Shown piece after piece: positions 51,085 through 59,315 of a DNA stretch of 64,000 nt (its first letter is position 1; every line of letters starts with the position of its first letter). The DNA lies in contig CALKVK010000034.1 of NCBI GenBank assembly GCA_937996235.1, positions 1 to 64,000 on the forward strand, in the 5' to 3' direction. Source of the stretch: an uncultured bacterium (GTDB lineage: Bacteria; Planctomycetota; JAJSAM01; JAJVHW01). Made by a program: the position numbers and the translations under genes. The notes under the pieces were generated by a model. The model saw only the letters and a program-made list of their open reading frames with translations. It did not search any database and was not told the origin of the DNA.

Positions 51085-51519
51085 TCAGTCGTCGAAGTTG
51101 AAGCCGCCCGGATCGCCCTCGTCGTCGTCGAGGCCGCCGAAGTCGTCGTCGAGGTCGTCGTAGTCGTCGTCGAGGTCGTCGTAGTCCTCTTCGTCCTCTT
51201 CCTCGTCGTCGTCCTCGTCCTCCTCCTCGTCGTCTTCTTCCTCCTCCTCCTCGGCCTCCTCCTCAGCCGGCTCGTCCTCGGCCGCGTCCTCGATCGGCTC
51301 GGACTCGTCGTCGCCGAGCAGGCCGTCGTCCTCCTCGTCCTCGAAGCCCTCGTCCTCCTCGCCGAACTCGTCGTCGTCGTCGAGGCCGTCGTCGTCGTCG
51401 TCCTCGTCCATGTCGTCGAAGTCCATGTCGTCGTCGTCGCGCGCCGCGGCCTGACCGCCCGCGCCTCCGCCGAACCAGGAACCGGCCGGGGCACCCGAGC
51501 CGGAATGCGTCGCCTGCAT
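51085..51519 (-). CDS. extremely acidic low-complexity protein
   Basis: A 144-aa protein starting with ATG after GAGGAGG (GAGGAGGACGGTC). The first ~25 residues are Gly/Ala-rich and neutral (THSGSGAPAGSWFGGGAGG). From residue ~27 to the end it is almost entirely Asp and Glu, with repeats of DDLDDDYDDLDDDFGGLDDD type near the C-terminus (~118-137), and ends GGFNFDD. The repeated GAC/GAG codons make a visible GTC-rich tract on the plus strand. It must be disordered; binding of basic proteins, divalent metal or RNA-polymerase-like targets (delta-subunit-like tails) is possible but not shown. Confidence 0.72.
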   Translation of the reverse strand: MQATHSGSGAPAGSWFGGGAGGQAAARDDDDMDFDDMDEDDDDDGLDDDDEFGEEDEGFEDEEDDGLLGDDESEPIEDAAEDEPAEEEAEEEEEEDDEEEDEDDDEEEDEEDYDDLDDDYDDLDDDFGGLDDDEGDPGGFNFDD

Positions 51520-51828
51520 GACCGTCCGTCCTCCTCGTCTCGAAGCCGCGGCGCGTCGCGCGCGTGTGTCCGCGCTGCAGCGCGCGCCGACTCCCGGTCG
51601 CACGCGCCGCAGCGCGGACCTCACGTCCGACGCCCTGCGGATCCAGTGTCCCTGCGAACCTCGCGTCCCACACGCACGTCGGAGCGCCGCGGGGCGCCGC
51701 GTGACGTGCACGAATGCTTCCCGGCCGGCGCCACGAGCGCAAGCGGTTGCCACGCGTCGCGGTGGAAAGCGCGCACCCGTGTGCGCGGCGTCGCGAGACG
51801 CCGCGCACACGGACGGGATGACGACCCG
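51520..51828. other. 309-base gap with hairpins
   Basis: It contains the 16-bp hairpin at 51777-51812 and a weaker two-part inverted repeat at 51674-51709 (GCACGTC...GACGTGC with an inner GCGCC/GGCGC). It is the 5' region of the acidic protein and the 3' region of the 160-aa gene. No ORF is credible here. Confidence 0.5.
51777..51812 (-). terminator. perfect 16-bp hairpin with GCGA tetraloop
   Basis: CCGTGTGCGCGGCGTC pairs exactly with GACGCCGCGCACACGG around GCGA, 17 bases after the stop of the 160-aa gene on the minus strand. It has the same loop as the hairpin at 3750-3775 and again no T tract. Confidence 0.6.
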
Positions 51829-52311
51829 TCAGCGCGCCGCATCGTCCCGGCCCGGGAGCAGCTGGTCGACGACGCTCAGGTACAGCTCGAGCGTCGCCTC
51901 GCGGCCGTCGTCGTCGGCCTCGACGCCGCAGGCACCCTGCGGGTCGTAGAGCCGCCAACCCGTCTCGCGCAGGGCCGCGCCCGCGACGCGGAAGAGCCGC
52001 GCGAAGATGTCCGCCGCGGCGCGCCCGCCCCCTGCGTACGCCACGTGGAACGACATGAACCGCTCCGTCACGTGCACGCGCAGGCCACCGTCGTCGGAGA
52101 GCGCGATCCGTCCCTGCGGCGCCGCCGCGACCGGCGCGAGCGCGGGGTCCGCGTCGGCGACGACCTCCGCGAGCGCGCGGCGGCGCGCGGCGGCCGCGGG
52201 CGACGCGTCGGCGTACACGTGGCCGCCCGCGAGACGTACCGAGAGCGCCTCACCGGCCTCCTCGATCTCGGCGCCGGGCGGAACGGGCAGGGCGAGCAGG
52301 TCGTAGCTCAC
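51829..52311 (-). CDS. conserved-looking protein, unknown function
   Basis: A 160-aa soluble protein starting with GTG (MSYDLLALPVPPGAEIEEAG). It has alternating strand and helix segments (GRIALSDDGGLRVHVTERFM, MSFHVAYAGGGRAAADIFAR, GWRLYDPQGACGV) and no catalytic motif. The opening MSYDL is shared by uncharacterised proteins of other high-GC bacteria that I cannot name further. Upstream is GCTATCTACG, possibly a promoter. A strong hairpin follows the stop, so it is probably monocistronic. Confidence 0.7.
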   Translation of the reverse strand: MSYDLLALPVPPGAEIEEAGEALSVRLAGGHVYADASPAAAARRRALAEVVADADPALAPVAAAPQGRIALSDDGGLRVHVTERFMSFHVAYAGGGRAAADIFARLFRVAGAALRETGWRLYDPQGACGVEADDDGREATLELYLSVVDQLLPGRDDAAR

Positions 52312-52377
52312 GGCAGCGGTGCGTAGATAGCGGCCGGACGCCGCCTGCGCCAGAGGGTTGTGCGCACGCGCCGCGCG

Positions 52378-53364
52378 TCAGCGTCGCGGCGGGTCGGGGA
52401 CGAGCACGGCATCGTCGGGTGTCACGCCGTAGCGCACGATCACGTCGGTGCCCTCGGTGCCCGCCGTGCGGACGGACACGTCGCGGACGCCGTCGCCGTC
52501 GACGACGCGCACGAGCGCCTCGTCGTCGCGCGACTCGACGATCGCGGTCGCCGGCACGAGGCAGGCGGTCTCCTGCGAGACGGGGACGAGCAGCGCGCCG
52601 GCGAGGTCCTCCTCGTAGCCCTCGTGCTCGGGGAGGCTCATCACGATCTCGACGAAGCCGCCGACCGGCGAGCGGCCGTCCGCGGTCTCGCCGAGCGTCG
52701 CCACGGTGCCCTCGACGGTCCCGAGCCCGTCCTCCAGCTCGATCTCGAGCGTCGCCCCGACCGGCGTCGCGACGCGGGCGGCGTCCTCCGGGACGAGCGC
52801 GACGAAGCGCCACGAGGCGCGGTCCGTCAGCGTCATCATCGGGATGCCGTCGTCCACGGGCGTCTCGCCCACGTCGCGCCAGATCTCGCGTACCTGACCG
52901 TCAACCGGCGAGCGCAGGACGACGGAGTCGAGGTACGACTCGAAGCGCCTCAGGTCGTCGGTCCGGCCGGCGTCGCGCGCCTCCTCGATCGCCTTCTCGA
53001 TCTGCTCGCGGTCGAACTCGATCAGCGGGTCGCCCTTGTTCACGACGTCGCCCGCCTCCTTCAGGATCTTCACGACGGGCACGAGCATCCCGCGCGGAGC
53101 GCGCACGGGGATGCGGCCCGAGGCCTTCACGCGCCCCTTGTAGGGCTGCGCGACGCGGATCGTGTGGGGGCGCGGCTTCTCGACGTGCATGCCGGGCGGG
53201 ATCGCCCCCGGTGCGGGATCCGCGGCGACGTCGCCGTCGATCTCCGCGTCGTCGTCGTCCTGCGGCGGCGGTGCGCCGAGCCAGTGGTAGCCCGACCAGA
53301 TCAGCGCGCCCACTCCGAGCGCGGCGAGCACGAGCGGCCAGGCGCGAGCGAGGCGCGCGCTCAT
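52378..53364 (-). CDS. HlyD-like membrane-fusion adaptor
   Basis: A 328-aa periplasmic adaptor: N-terminal membrane anchor (ARAWPLVLAALGVGALIWSG, ~7-26), acidic linker, then the biotinyl/barrel-sandwich hybrid domain (VRAPRGMLVPVVKILKEAGD, VNKGDPLIEFDREQIEKAI, LRSPVDGQVREIWRDVGET) split by a short helical hairpin. Barrel domains follow (FVALVPEDAARVATPVGATL, ETACLVPATAIVESRDDE). Usual HlyD proteins link an inner-membrane pump to an outer-membrane channel; no pump gene is adjacent. The ATG overlaps the dppA stop by four bases. Confidence 0.82.
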   Translation of the reverse strand: MSARLARAWPLVLAALGVGALIWSGYHWLGAPPPQDDDDAEIDGDVAADPAPGAIPPGMHVEKPRPHTIRVAQPYKGRVKASGRIPVRAPRGMLVPVVKILKEAGDVVNKGDPLIEFDREQIEKAIEEARDAGRTDDLRRFESYLDSVVLRSPVDGQVREIWRDVGETPVDDGIPMMTLTDRASWRFVALVPEDAARVATPVGATLEIELEDGLGTVEGTVATLGETADGRSPVGGFVEIVMSLPEHEGYEEDLAGALLVPVSQETACLVPATAIVESRDDEALVRVVDGDGVRDVSVRTAGTEGTDVIVRYGVTPDDAVLVPDPPRR

Positions 53365-54209
53365 CGCAGCCACTCCGGGTGCTCGCCCGCGGTCCACTCG
53401 ATCAGCGCCCACGCCTCGCGCGCGGCGTCGAGGAACGACGGCGCGCGCAGTGTGAGCTCGCGCGGCCCGGTGCGCTCGGCGCCGGGGCGCTTCGCGGCGC
53501 GGTCGGCGAGTTCCACGCGGTGGAACGCGATCGCCACGTCGACCGGTCCCGGCACGCGGAACGGGCGGCGCGCCGGCAGGTCCTCGAGGGCCGTGAGCAC
53601 GGCGAGCCGGATCTCGCGGCCCGTGTCCGCGGGCGTCCGGCACACCGCCGACTTCGGTCCGACGGCGCGCTTCACCTCGACGGTCGGCAGGTCCGTGCCG
53701 AGCGCCTCGCGCGCCTCGCGGCAGACCGCGGCGTCGCCGACGACGAGCAGCACGGGCACGCCGTGCTCGCCGGCGATCCCCGCGTTCAGCGCGGTCTCCC
53801 CGAACGGGCGGCCGTTGACGCGGATCTCGGACACCACCGAGCCGACCCAGGTGTGCGGCAGCACCGCGTCGCGGGCGCCCGCCATCGCGTGGTAGCCGAC
53901 GCACACGAGACCCGCGAACCCGTCGTCGAGCGTCTCGACCTGGCAGAACGCCCGGCTGCTGGCGGGGCCGGTCACGAGCTCAGTGCAGGAGGGCAGGCGC
54001 TCGATGAGGACGTTGCGCATGGTGCCGTGGCCGTCGCAGACGCGCACGCCCACGACGCCCTCGTACGACAGCGCGGCCTCGACGGCGGCGACGACGTCGC
54101 CCGTCATCAGCTCGCGGCCGCGGGCGTAGTCGTGGCCGCCCGGCACGAGCTGATCGTTGTGCACGATGCCCGTGCAGCCCTCCATGTCGCAGCTCACGAA
54201 GATGCGCAC
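53361..54209 (-). CDS. dppA: M55 family D-aminopeptidase
   Basis: A 282-aa DppA-type zinc peptidase that removes N-terminal D-amino acids from peptides such as D-Ala-D-Ala. The dinuclear zinc ligands fit: D8 and E10 in VSCDMEGCTG, H61 in CDGHGTMRN, H107 in CVGYHAMAG, E138 in PFGETALNAG; H119 in VLPHTWVG is the expected proton shuttle. Length is standard. Coupled to the HlyD-like gene by ATGA overlap. Role probably in recycling peptidoglycan peptides or using external peptides. Confidence 0.93.
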   Translation of the reverse strand: MRIFVSCDMEGCTGIVHNDQLVPGGHDYARGRELMTGDVVAAVEAALSYEGVVGVRVCDGHGTMRNVLIERLPSCTELVTGPASSRAFCQVETLDDGFAGLVCVGYHAMAGARDAVLPHTWVGSVVSEIRVNGRPFGETALNAGIAGEHGVPVLLVVGDAAVCREAREALGTDLPTVEVKRAVGPKSAVCRTPADTGREIRLAVLTALEDLPARRPFRVPGPVDVAIAFHRVELADRAAKRPGAERTGPRELTLRAPSFLDAAREAWALIEWTAGEHPEWLR

Positions 54210-54288
54210 CCGACCTCCTGACGCGGCCCGCCCCCCGGCCGCCGCACCGGGCCGTGCATGATACGGGCGGCGGCCGCGGCGTGGGCCG

Positions 54289-56016
54289 TCAGCGCAGGAG
54301 AGGGAAGCGCTCGACGACGGGGCCGGCGGGCGAGGAGGAGCCGAGGAACAGGTAGTCGTCCACGATCACGCTCGTCGGCCGGTTGCGCTGCGCGCCGGAG
54401 AGGGTCGCGTGCGAGCCGGGCACCTCGACGCCCGCCGCGTCGAACAGGACGCGGTGCAGCGTGCCCGCGCCGGTCACGGCGTCGGTCGGGACCACGTAGT
54501 GCACGATCGTCACGCCGCTGCGGGCGTCCCACGCGACCGCAGAGCACATGGTCTCGACGACCGTCGGGTCCGCGACGGGCGTCGCGTCCGGGGTCCGCAC
54601 CTGCCAGAGCGAGCTGTAGAACTGGCGGTGCAGATCGCTCGGACTGGAGCCGCCGCTCGAGTCGGGCGCCCAGAACTCGAACACGTCGTCCTCGTCGTTC
54701 CAGGCGGCGCCCGCCCCGCGCGCGTGGGCGTACGCGCCGCCGCCGATCGCGAACGTGCCGACGTCCACGAGGTCGGGGTCGAACACGGACACCGCGTGGC
54801 CGCCCGCGCCGGCGAACAGGCCGAGGGAGATCCGCTCGCCGTCCGAGACGAGGAACGGGTCGGCACGCGAGATCGGTCCGTTCACGACCAGCTCGCGCGC
54901 GGCGGCGCGGTTCAGGTCGGGCCGGATGCTCACGATGCCCGCGTTCGCCGCGCCGTTGGCCGTCCACGCGACGACGTGGCGCCCGGCGCCGAAGAGCGCG
55001 CGGAAGCCGTCGAGGAGGGCGCCGGGCTGCATGTCGGTCGGGCCGACGAGCGTCACGGGCGTCGGGGTCCCCGGCTGCGGGAAGAGGTCGCGGTCGTAGA
55101 AGCGCGCCGCGATGTCGGGCTGGCCGGGCCCCGTGCGCAGCGCGGAGATGAGGAAGTACGAGCCGTCGTAGGAGAGCCCCGGCGACCCGCTGCCGAAGTC
55201 GAGGGCGAGCGAGCGGTCGATCTTGCGCACGCTGAGCGGGATGCCCGGCGCGTTGCGCAGCGCCATCTGCGTGACGCCGCGGCTGCGGAACGGGTCGATC
55301 GAGACGGTCGCGCGGAACTGCCCTGCCGTGCCGGCGTCCCGGTACCCGAAGTCGAAGCCGTGCGTGCCCGAGGCGATGGCGTTGAACCAGCCGGCGACCT
55401 CGCCGTCCTTCGTCCGCTTGTGCGCGGGGTCCGGGAACGTGGCGCCACTCGCGGAGAGGTAGGTCGCGACCTTCGGGACGTCGCCCGAGACACGCTTCAC
55501 CTTCACGCGCATGCGGTCGCGGAGCTGCAGGCCGACGCGGAACGAGAGGTCGGTCTCCTCGCGGTCGAGCACGATCCGCGTCGGACGCTTGACGCGCAGC
55601 TTGCCCGTCGCCCGCAGGTTGCCGAGGTTCGGGATGCTGCTCGCGCTCGTCTCGACGACCAGCTCGTAGATCCCGGCCTTCGGCGTGACGAAGCCCGCGA
55701 GGCGCAGCACGCTGCGGTTCGGCCGCGGCCGCGTGCCCGCGAAGTAGCGGCTGGTGTCGGGGATCAGGTTCCCGTCGGGGTCGTAGAGCTCCGTGCGCCG
55801 GAAGCTGAGCGTGAGCTTCGAGCCGGCGAGCGCGAACGCGAGCCGCGGCTCGCCGCCCTCGGGCAGCAGCATCCGCAGCCGGATGATCTCGGCCGGCGGG
55901 ACGCTGCCCTGGATGGACTGCCCGTCGGTCAGGGTCGCGGTGCTCTCGCCGCGCGCCAGGACGGCGGCGCCGAGGACGACGGCGCACGCGAGGGCGAGCA
56001 CGGATCGGCTGCGCAT
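54289..56016 (-). CDS. large secreted beta-rich (propeller-like) protein
   Basis: A 575-aa exported protein. The ATG at 56016 starts a signal peptide (SVLALACAVVLGAAVLARG); GAGG stands nine bases before it. Residues ~30-240 contain two similar beta domains (ELYDPDGNLIPDTSRYFAGT, AGIYELVVETSASSIPNLGN, LRVKRPTRIVLD). Residues ~270-575 have blade-like repeats ending in DYLFLGSSSPAG and SDGERISLGLFAGAGGHAVS, suggesting a propeller. No enzyme motif seen. Function unknown. Confidence 0.78.
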   Translation of the reverse strand: MRSRSVLALACAVVLGAAVLARGESTATLTDGQSIQGSVPPAEIIRLRMLLPEGGEPRLAFALAGSKLTLSFRRTELYDPDGNLIPDTSRYFAGTRPRPNRSVLRLAGFVTPKAGIYELVVETSASSIPNLGNLRATGKLRVKRPTRIVLDREETDLSFRVGLQLRDRMRVKVKRVSGDVPKVATYLSASGATFPDPAHKRTKDGEVAGWFNAIASGTHGFDFGYRDAGTAGQFRATVSIDPFRSRGVTQMALRNAPGIPLSVRKIDRSLALDFGSGSPGLSYDGSYFLISALRTGPGQPDIAARFYDRDLFPQPGTPTPVTLVGPTDMQPGALLDGFRALFGAGRHVVAWTANGAANAGIVSIRPDLNRAAARELVVNGPISRADPFLVSDGERISLGLFAGAGGHAVSVFDPDLVDVGTFAIGGGAYAHARGAGAAWNDEDDVFEFWAPDSSGGSSPSDLHRQFYSSLWQVRTPDATPVADPTVVETMCSAVAWDARSGVTIVHYVVPTDAVTGAGTLHRVLFDAAGVEVPGSHATLSGAQRNRPTSVIVDDYLFLGSSSPAGPVVERFPLLR

Positions 56017-56099
56017 GGAACGGACCTCGTCTTCCGGGCCTCCGCGCTGCGAGCGCAGGCCCCGTTGCGTACGGCACCGCCGCGGCGGGCCGGCGCGGC

Positions 56100-56348
56100 T
56101 CACATGCCCGCGCTCTCCGCGATGTCGCGCAGCTCGTCCGGGGACGAGACGTCCGCGAGTCGCTTGCCGCGACGCTGCAGCTCCTCCGAGAAGCGCACCG
56201 CCCGCTCCTGCATCGCCTCGTGCGTGTCGCGGCTCCCGCCGACGAGCAGGAACTCGCTCCCGCGGGTCACGCGGCGGTGGCCGTCGTCCCCGTCGAGTCC
56301 CACACCGAGGAGCAGGCTGGTGCGGCGGCGGGCTGGGCGTTCGGACAT
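56100..56348 (-). CDS. small hypothetical protein
   Basis: An 82-aa basic protein (MSERPARRRTSLLLGVGLDG, DDGHRRVTRGSEFLLVGGSR, then a helix THEAMQERAVRFSEELQRRG). No family recognised. It lacks a ribosome site but has TAGACT six bases before the ATG, and diverges from trkH by 144 bases. The strand-then-helix pattern with LLLGVGLDGDDGHRR and FLLVGGS resembles a compact nucleotide- or RNA-binding fold, weakly. It is accepted as a gene because of the promoter box and normal codon bias. Confidence 0.65.
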   Translation of the reverse strand: MSERPARRRTSLLLGVGLDGDDGHRRVTRGSEFLLVGGSRDTHEAMQERAVRFSEELQRRGKRLADVSSPDELRDIAESAGM

Positions 56349-56354
56349 GCCCCG

Positions 56355-56360
56355 AGTCTA
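56355..56360 (-). promoter_or_regulatory. TAGACT -10 box of leaderless small gene
   Basis: Minus-strand TAGACT lies six bases before the ATG at 56348, with no Shine-Dalgarno. Confidence 0.45.
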
Positions 56361-56448
56361 CCTGTCGGCTGCGGCGGCGCAGGGATCCGCCTCGCCGGGG
56401 GCGGCGCTGCGCTCGTCGAGAAGTCGCGGGGGCCGCCGCCCGGCGGCG

Positions 56449-56454
56449 TAGAGT
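56449..56454 (+). promoter_or_regulatory. TAGAGT -10-like box before trkH
   Basis: TAGAGT lies 38 bases before the trkH ATG. No -35 is obvious. Confidence 0.3.
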
Positions 56455-56492
56455 CCGGGCCGCGGCCCCGCTCGGGCGGGTCCGTCCCGACC

Positions 56493-58631
56493 ATGGCGAC
56501 CGAGCCCCAGGACGACACCGCGGACCCCCCCGGACGCCGCGGACGCGGTGCCCCGGCCGCGCGCCACACGCCGCGCCGCATCACGCGTCTGCGCGTCGCA
56601 CGGCTCGTGGGCGCGGCCGTCGTCGCGATCCTCGGCCAGTTCGCCGTGGACATGCCGGGCGGCTGGTTCGGGACGCGCGAGACGGTCACCGACGAGGGCC
56701 TCGCGTACTGCGCGATCGTGCTCGCGGCGGTCGTCGTCGACGGGCTCGTGCAGTTCTTCGGGCGCCGGCGTCACGGACGGCCGACCGCGCTGACGCCCGT
56801 CATCCTCTCCGTGAACATCGGCGCGTTCGTGCCCGCGCTCGCCACGGACCCGACGCTCGCGGGCGCGGTGGTCCTCTGGCAGCTCGTCGCGCTCGCCCGA
56901 CACTTCCTCGACCGCCCGAAGCCGATGGCGCGGCGCGCGCTCGCGCGCCACTTCGACCCGGACGCCCCGCCGCAGGCTTGGCTCGCGCGCTACGGCGCCG
57001 CGGTCCGCCACCTCGTCGTGGTGGCGCTCGTCGCGTGGGTGTCGGTCATCGGCTACCAGCTGACGCACCACCCGCTCGCGCTGCTCGTCTGCACGGCGAT
57101 CAACCTCGCGACGATCGTGCCCGTGTCGCGCCTGATCTGGCTGCTCGTGAAGAGCGGGTGGCGCGCCGCCGCCATCGCCTGGGTGCCGCTCGTCGGCGCG
57201 CTGTTCGCCGCCGCGCGCCCGGAGACGGCGCTCACGCTGCTGGCCGCACACCAGGCGTTCGCGCTGTACGTGCTCCTGCGCCACAGCCCCACGGTGGCGG
57301 AGATCGCGCGGCACTTCTACGCCCGCCCCGCGCTGTTCGTCGTGAACACCTTCGGCGGCCTGATCGTGGTCGGCGCGATCCTGCTGACCTTCCCGGTCGC
57401 GTCGGGCACGGGCACCCCCATCGCGCCGCTCGACGCCTTCTTCACGTCCACGAGCGCGGTCTGCGTGACGGGGCTGATCGTGAAGGACACGCCGGTGGAC
57501 TTCTCGACCTTCGGCCACGTGGTGCTGCTCCTGCTCATCCAGGTCGGCGGCCTCGGGATCATGGTGCTGTCCACGTTCGCGACGGTGCTGCTCGGCGGGC
57601 GCATCGGCCTGCGCGAGGAGCGCGCGCTCGGCGAGTACCTCGACACCGGGACGAGCGCGGGCGTGCAGCGCCTCGCGCTGTTCATCATCGGCGCGACCTT
57701 CACCATCGAGGGCGCCGGCGCCGCGGCGCTCTACCCGGCGTTCCGTTCGCTCGGCGAGACGCCGCTCGTGGCCGCCTGGCACGCGGTGTTCCACTCCGTC
57801 TCGGCGTTCTGCAACGCCGGCTTCGCGCTGCGCTCGGACTCGCTCGTCGTGTTCCGCCACGAGCCGTGGACGCTCGGCGTCTTCGCGCTGCTGATCACGC
57901 TCGGCGGAATCGGCTTCGCGGTGCTCAGCGTGGTCTGGGCACGCATCCGCACGCGCGAGCGCCGGCGCGTGCCCGTGCAGGTGCGGCTCGTCGTCGCGAT
58001 GTCGCTCGCGCTCTCGCTGGGCGGCGCCCTGCTCTACGCCGGGCTCGAGTGGAACCGTTCGCTCGCCGGCCTCGGGTTCGTGGACCGTGTCAGCAACGCG
58101 CTCTTCCAGTCCGTCACGCTGCGCACGGCGGGGTTCAACTCCGTGGACTTCGCGTCTCTCGCGGGGCCTACGGCGCTCGTGATGTCGCTGTTCATGCTGA
58201 TCGGCGCGTCGCCGGGCGGCACGGGCGGCGGCATCAAGACGACGACGACGGCCATCCTGGCGCTCGCGATCCCGGCCATCGCGCGCGGCGAGACGCGCGT
58301 GACCGTGTTCGGCCGCACGGTGCCGCAGGCCGTCGTCTACCGCTCCGCGGCGATCGCCTCGATCGCGCTCGCCATCGCGTTCGTCGGCGTCGCGGCGCTC
58401 GCAGGCACGCAGACCCAGCCGCTCGAGAGGATCGTGTTCGAGATCTCGAGCGCGATCGGGACCGTGGGGCTCTCGATGGGCGTGACGCCGACCCTCGACC
58501 CCTTCGGGAAGTACGTCGTGATCCTGATGATGTTCATCGGCCGCGTCGGGCCGCTCACACTGGCTCTCAGCCTCGGCCGGCCGACACCCCGCCGGACGCA
58601 GCTGCCCGAGGAGAACATCGCCGTCGGCTGA
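56493..58631 (+). CDS. trkH: TrkH/KtrB-type potassium uptake channel subunit
   Basis: A 712-aa membrane protein of the TrkH/KtrB superfamily. Four pore-loop repeats with the selectivity-filter pattern are visible: TSTSAVCVTGLIVKD, FHSVSAFCNAGFALRSDS, QSVTLRTAGFNSVDF and SSAIGTVGLSMGVTP. The helix break GASPGGTGGGIKTTT is the classic TrkH/KtrB signature. Unlike KtrB (~450 aa), it has about 250 extra N-terminal residues with several membrane helices (LVGAAVVAILGQFAVDM, AYCAIVLAAVVVDGLVQFF). The Rossmann regulator trkA follows 26 bases later, so the two form one uptake system, possibly sodium-coupled. Confidence 0.93.
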   Translation: MATEPQDDTADPPGRRGRGAPAARHTPRRITRLRVARLVGAAVVAILGQFAVDMPGGWFGTRETVTDEGLAYCAIVLAAVVVDGLVQFFGRRRHGRPTALTPVILSVNIGAFVPALATDPTLAGAVVLWQLVALARHFLDRPKPMARRALARHFDPDAPPQAWLARYGAAVRHLVVVALVAWVSVIGYQLTHHPLALLVCTAINLATIVPVSRLIWLLVKSGWRAAAIAWVPLVGALFAAARPETALTLLAAHQAFALYVLLRHSPTVAEIARHFYARPALFVVNTFGGLIVVGAILLTFPVASGTGTPIAPLDAFFTSTSAVCVTGLIVKDTPVDFSTFGHVVLLLLIQVGGLGIMVLSTFATVLLGGRIGLREERALGEYLDTGTSAGVQRLALFIIGATFTIEGAGAAALYPAFRSLGETPLVAAWHAVFHSVSAFCNAGFALRSDSLVVFRHEPWTLGVFALLITLGGIGFAVLSVVWARIRTRERRRVPVQVRLVVAMSLALSLGGALLYAGLEWNRSLAGLGFVDRVSNALFQSVTLRTAGFNSVDFASLAGPTALVMSLFMLIGASPGGTGGGIKTTTTAILALAIPAIARGETRVTVFGRTVPQAVVYRSAAIASIALAIAFVGVAALAGTQTQPLERIVFEISSAIGTVGLSMGVTPTLDPFGKYVVILMMFIGRVGPLTLALSLGRPTPRRTQLPEENIAVG

Positions 58632-58657
58632 CGGGGCCACGGCGGCGGGAGGAACGC

Positions 58658-59314
58658 ATGGGCGGAGACTTCGCGGTCATCGGACTCGGTCGCTTCGGGC
58701 GCGCCGTCGCGGCGCGGCTCGCGGCGCTGCGCCAGTCCGTGCTGGTGGTGGACCGCGACCCGAGGAAGGTCGAGGAGCTGGCGCCGGTCGTGGACGCGGC
58801 CGTGTGCGCCAACGCGACCGACGAGGCCGCGTTCGCCGAGCTGAAGTTCGAGCGCTTCGCGTGCGTGATCGTGGCGATCGGCGCCGAGTCCCTCGAGAAC
58901 TCGATCCTCACGACGGCGCTGCTCAAGCAGCGCGGCGTGCCGCGCATCGTCGCGCGCGCGGTCACGGACCTGCACGGCCGCGTGCTGCGCGCGATCGGCG
59001 CGCACGAGGTCGTGAACCCGGAGGGCGAGATGGGCGAGCGCCTCGCGGCGCGCCTCAGCCAGCCCAACGTGCTCGAGCAGCTCGCGTTCGACGAGAACAC
59101 GTCGCTCGCCGAGGTCGAGGCGCCGGCGGCGTTCCACGGCAAGAGCCTCGTCGACCTCGACGTGCGCAACCGCTTCAAGGTGTCGGTCGTCGCGGTGCGC
59201 CGCGAGGGCGAGGTGATCTCGAACCCGCGTCCGGGCGACGTCTTCCAGCAGGGCGACGTCATGATCGTGATCGGCTCGCCCGACGCCGTGCGGCGCATGG
59301 GGAGCCTCGCCTGA
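58658..59314 (+). CDS. trkA: TrkA/KtrA-type potassium channel RCK regulator
   Basis: A 218-aa cytosolic gating subunit. It has a TrkA-N Rossmann domain with FAVIGLGRFGRAVAARL (GxGxxG) and acidic VVDRDPRK for NAD(H)/ATP binding, then a TrkA-C domain (~140-218: TSLAEVEAPAAFHGKSLVDL, FQQGDVMIVIGSPD). One RCK unit, as in KtrA, not the double unit of E. coli TrkA. GGGAGG precedes the ATG by six bases. Gates the TrkH channel encoded upstream; the HAMP sensor gene follows one base after the stop. Confidence 0.95.
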   Translation: MGGDFAVIGLGRFGRAVAARLAALRQSVLVVDRDPRKVEELAPVVDAAVCANATDEAAFAELKFERFACVIVAIGAESLENSILTTALLKQRGVPRIVARAVTDLHGRVLRAIGAHEVVNPEGEMGERLAARLSQPNVLEQLAFDENTSLAEVEAPAAFHGKSLVDLDVRNRFKVSVVAVRREGEVISNPRPGDVFQQGDVMIVIGSPDAVRRMGSLA

Positions 59315-59315
59315 G

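Noticed and set aside
51110..51470. GTC-rich simple-sequence tract as a non-coding repeat
   Set aside because: It is the antisense of GAC/GAG codons of the acidic protein, which has a good start and stop.
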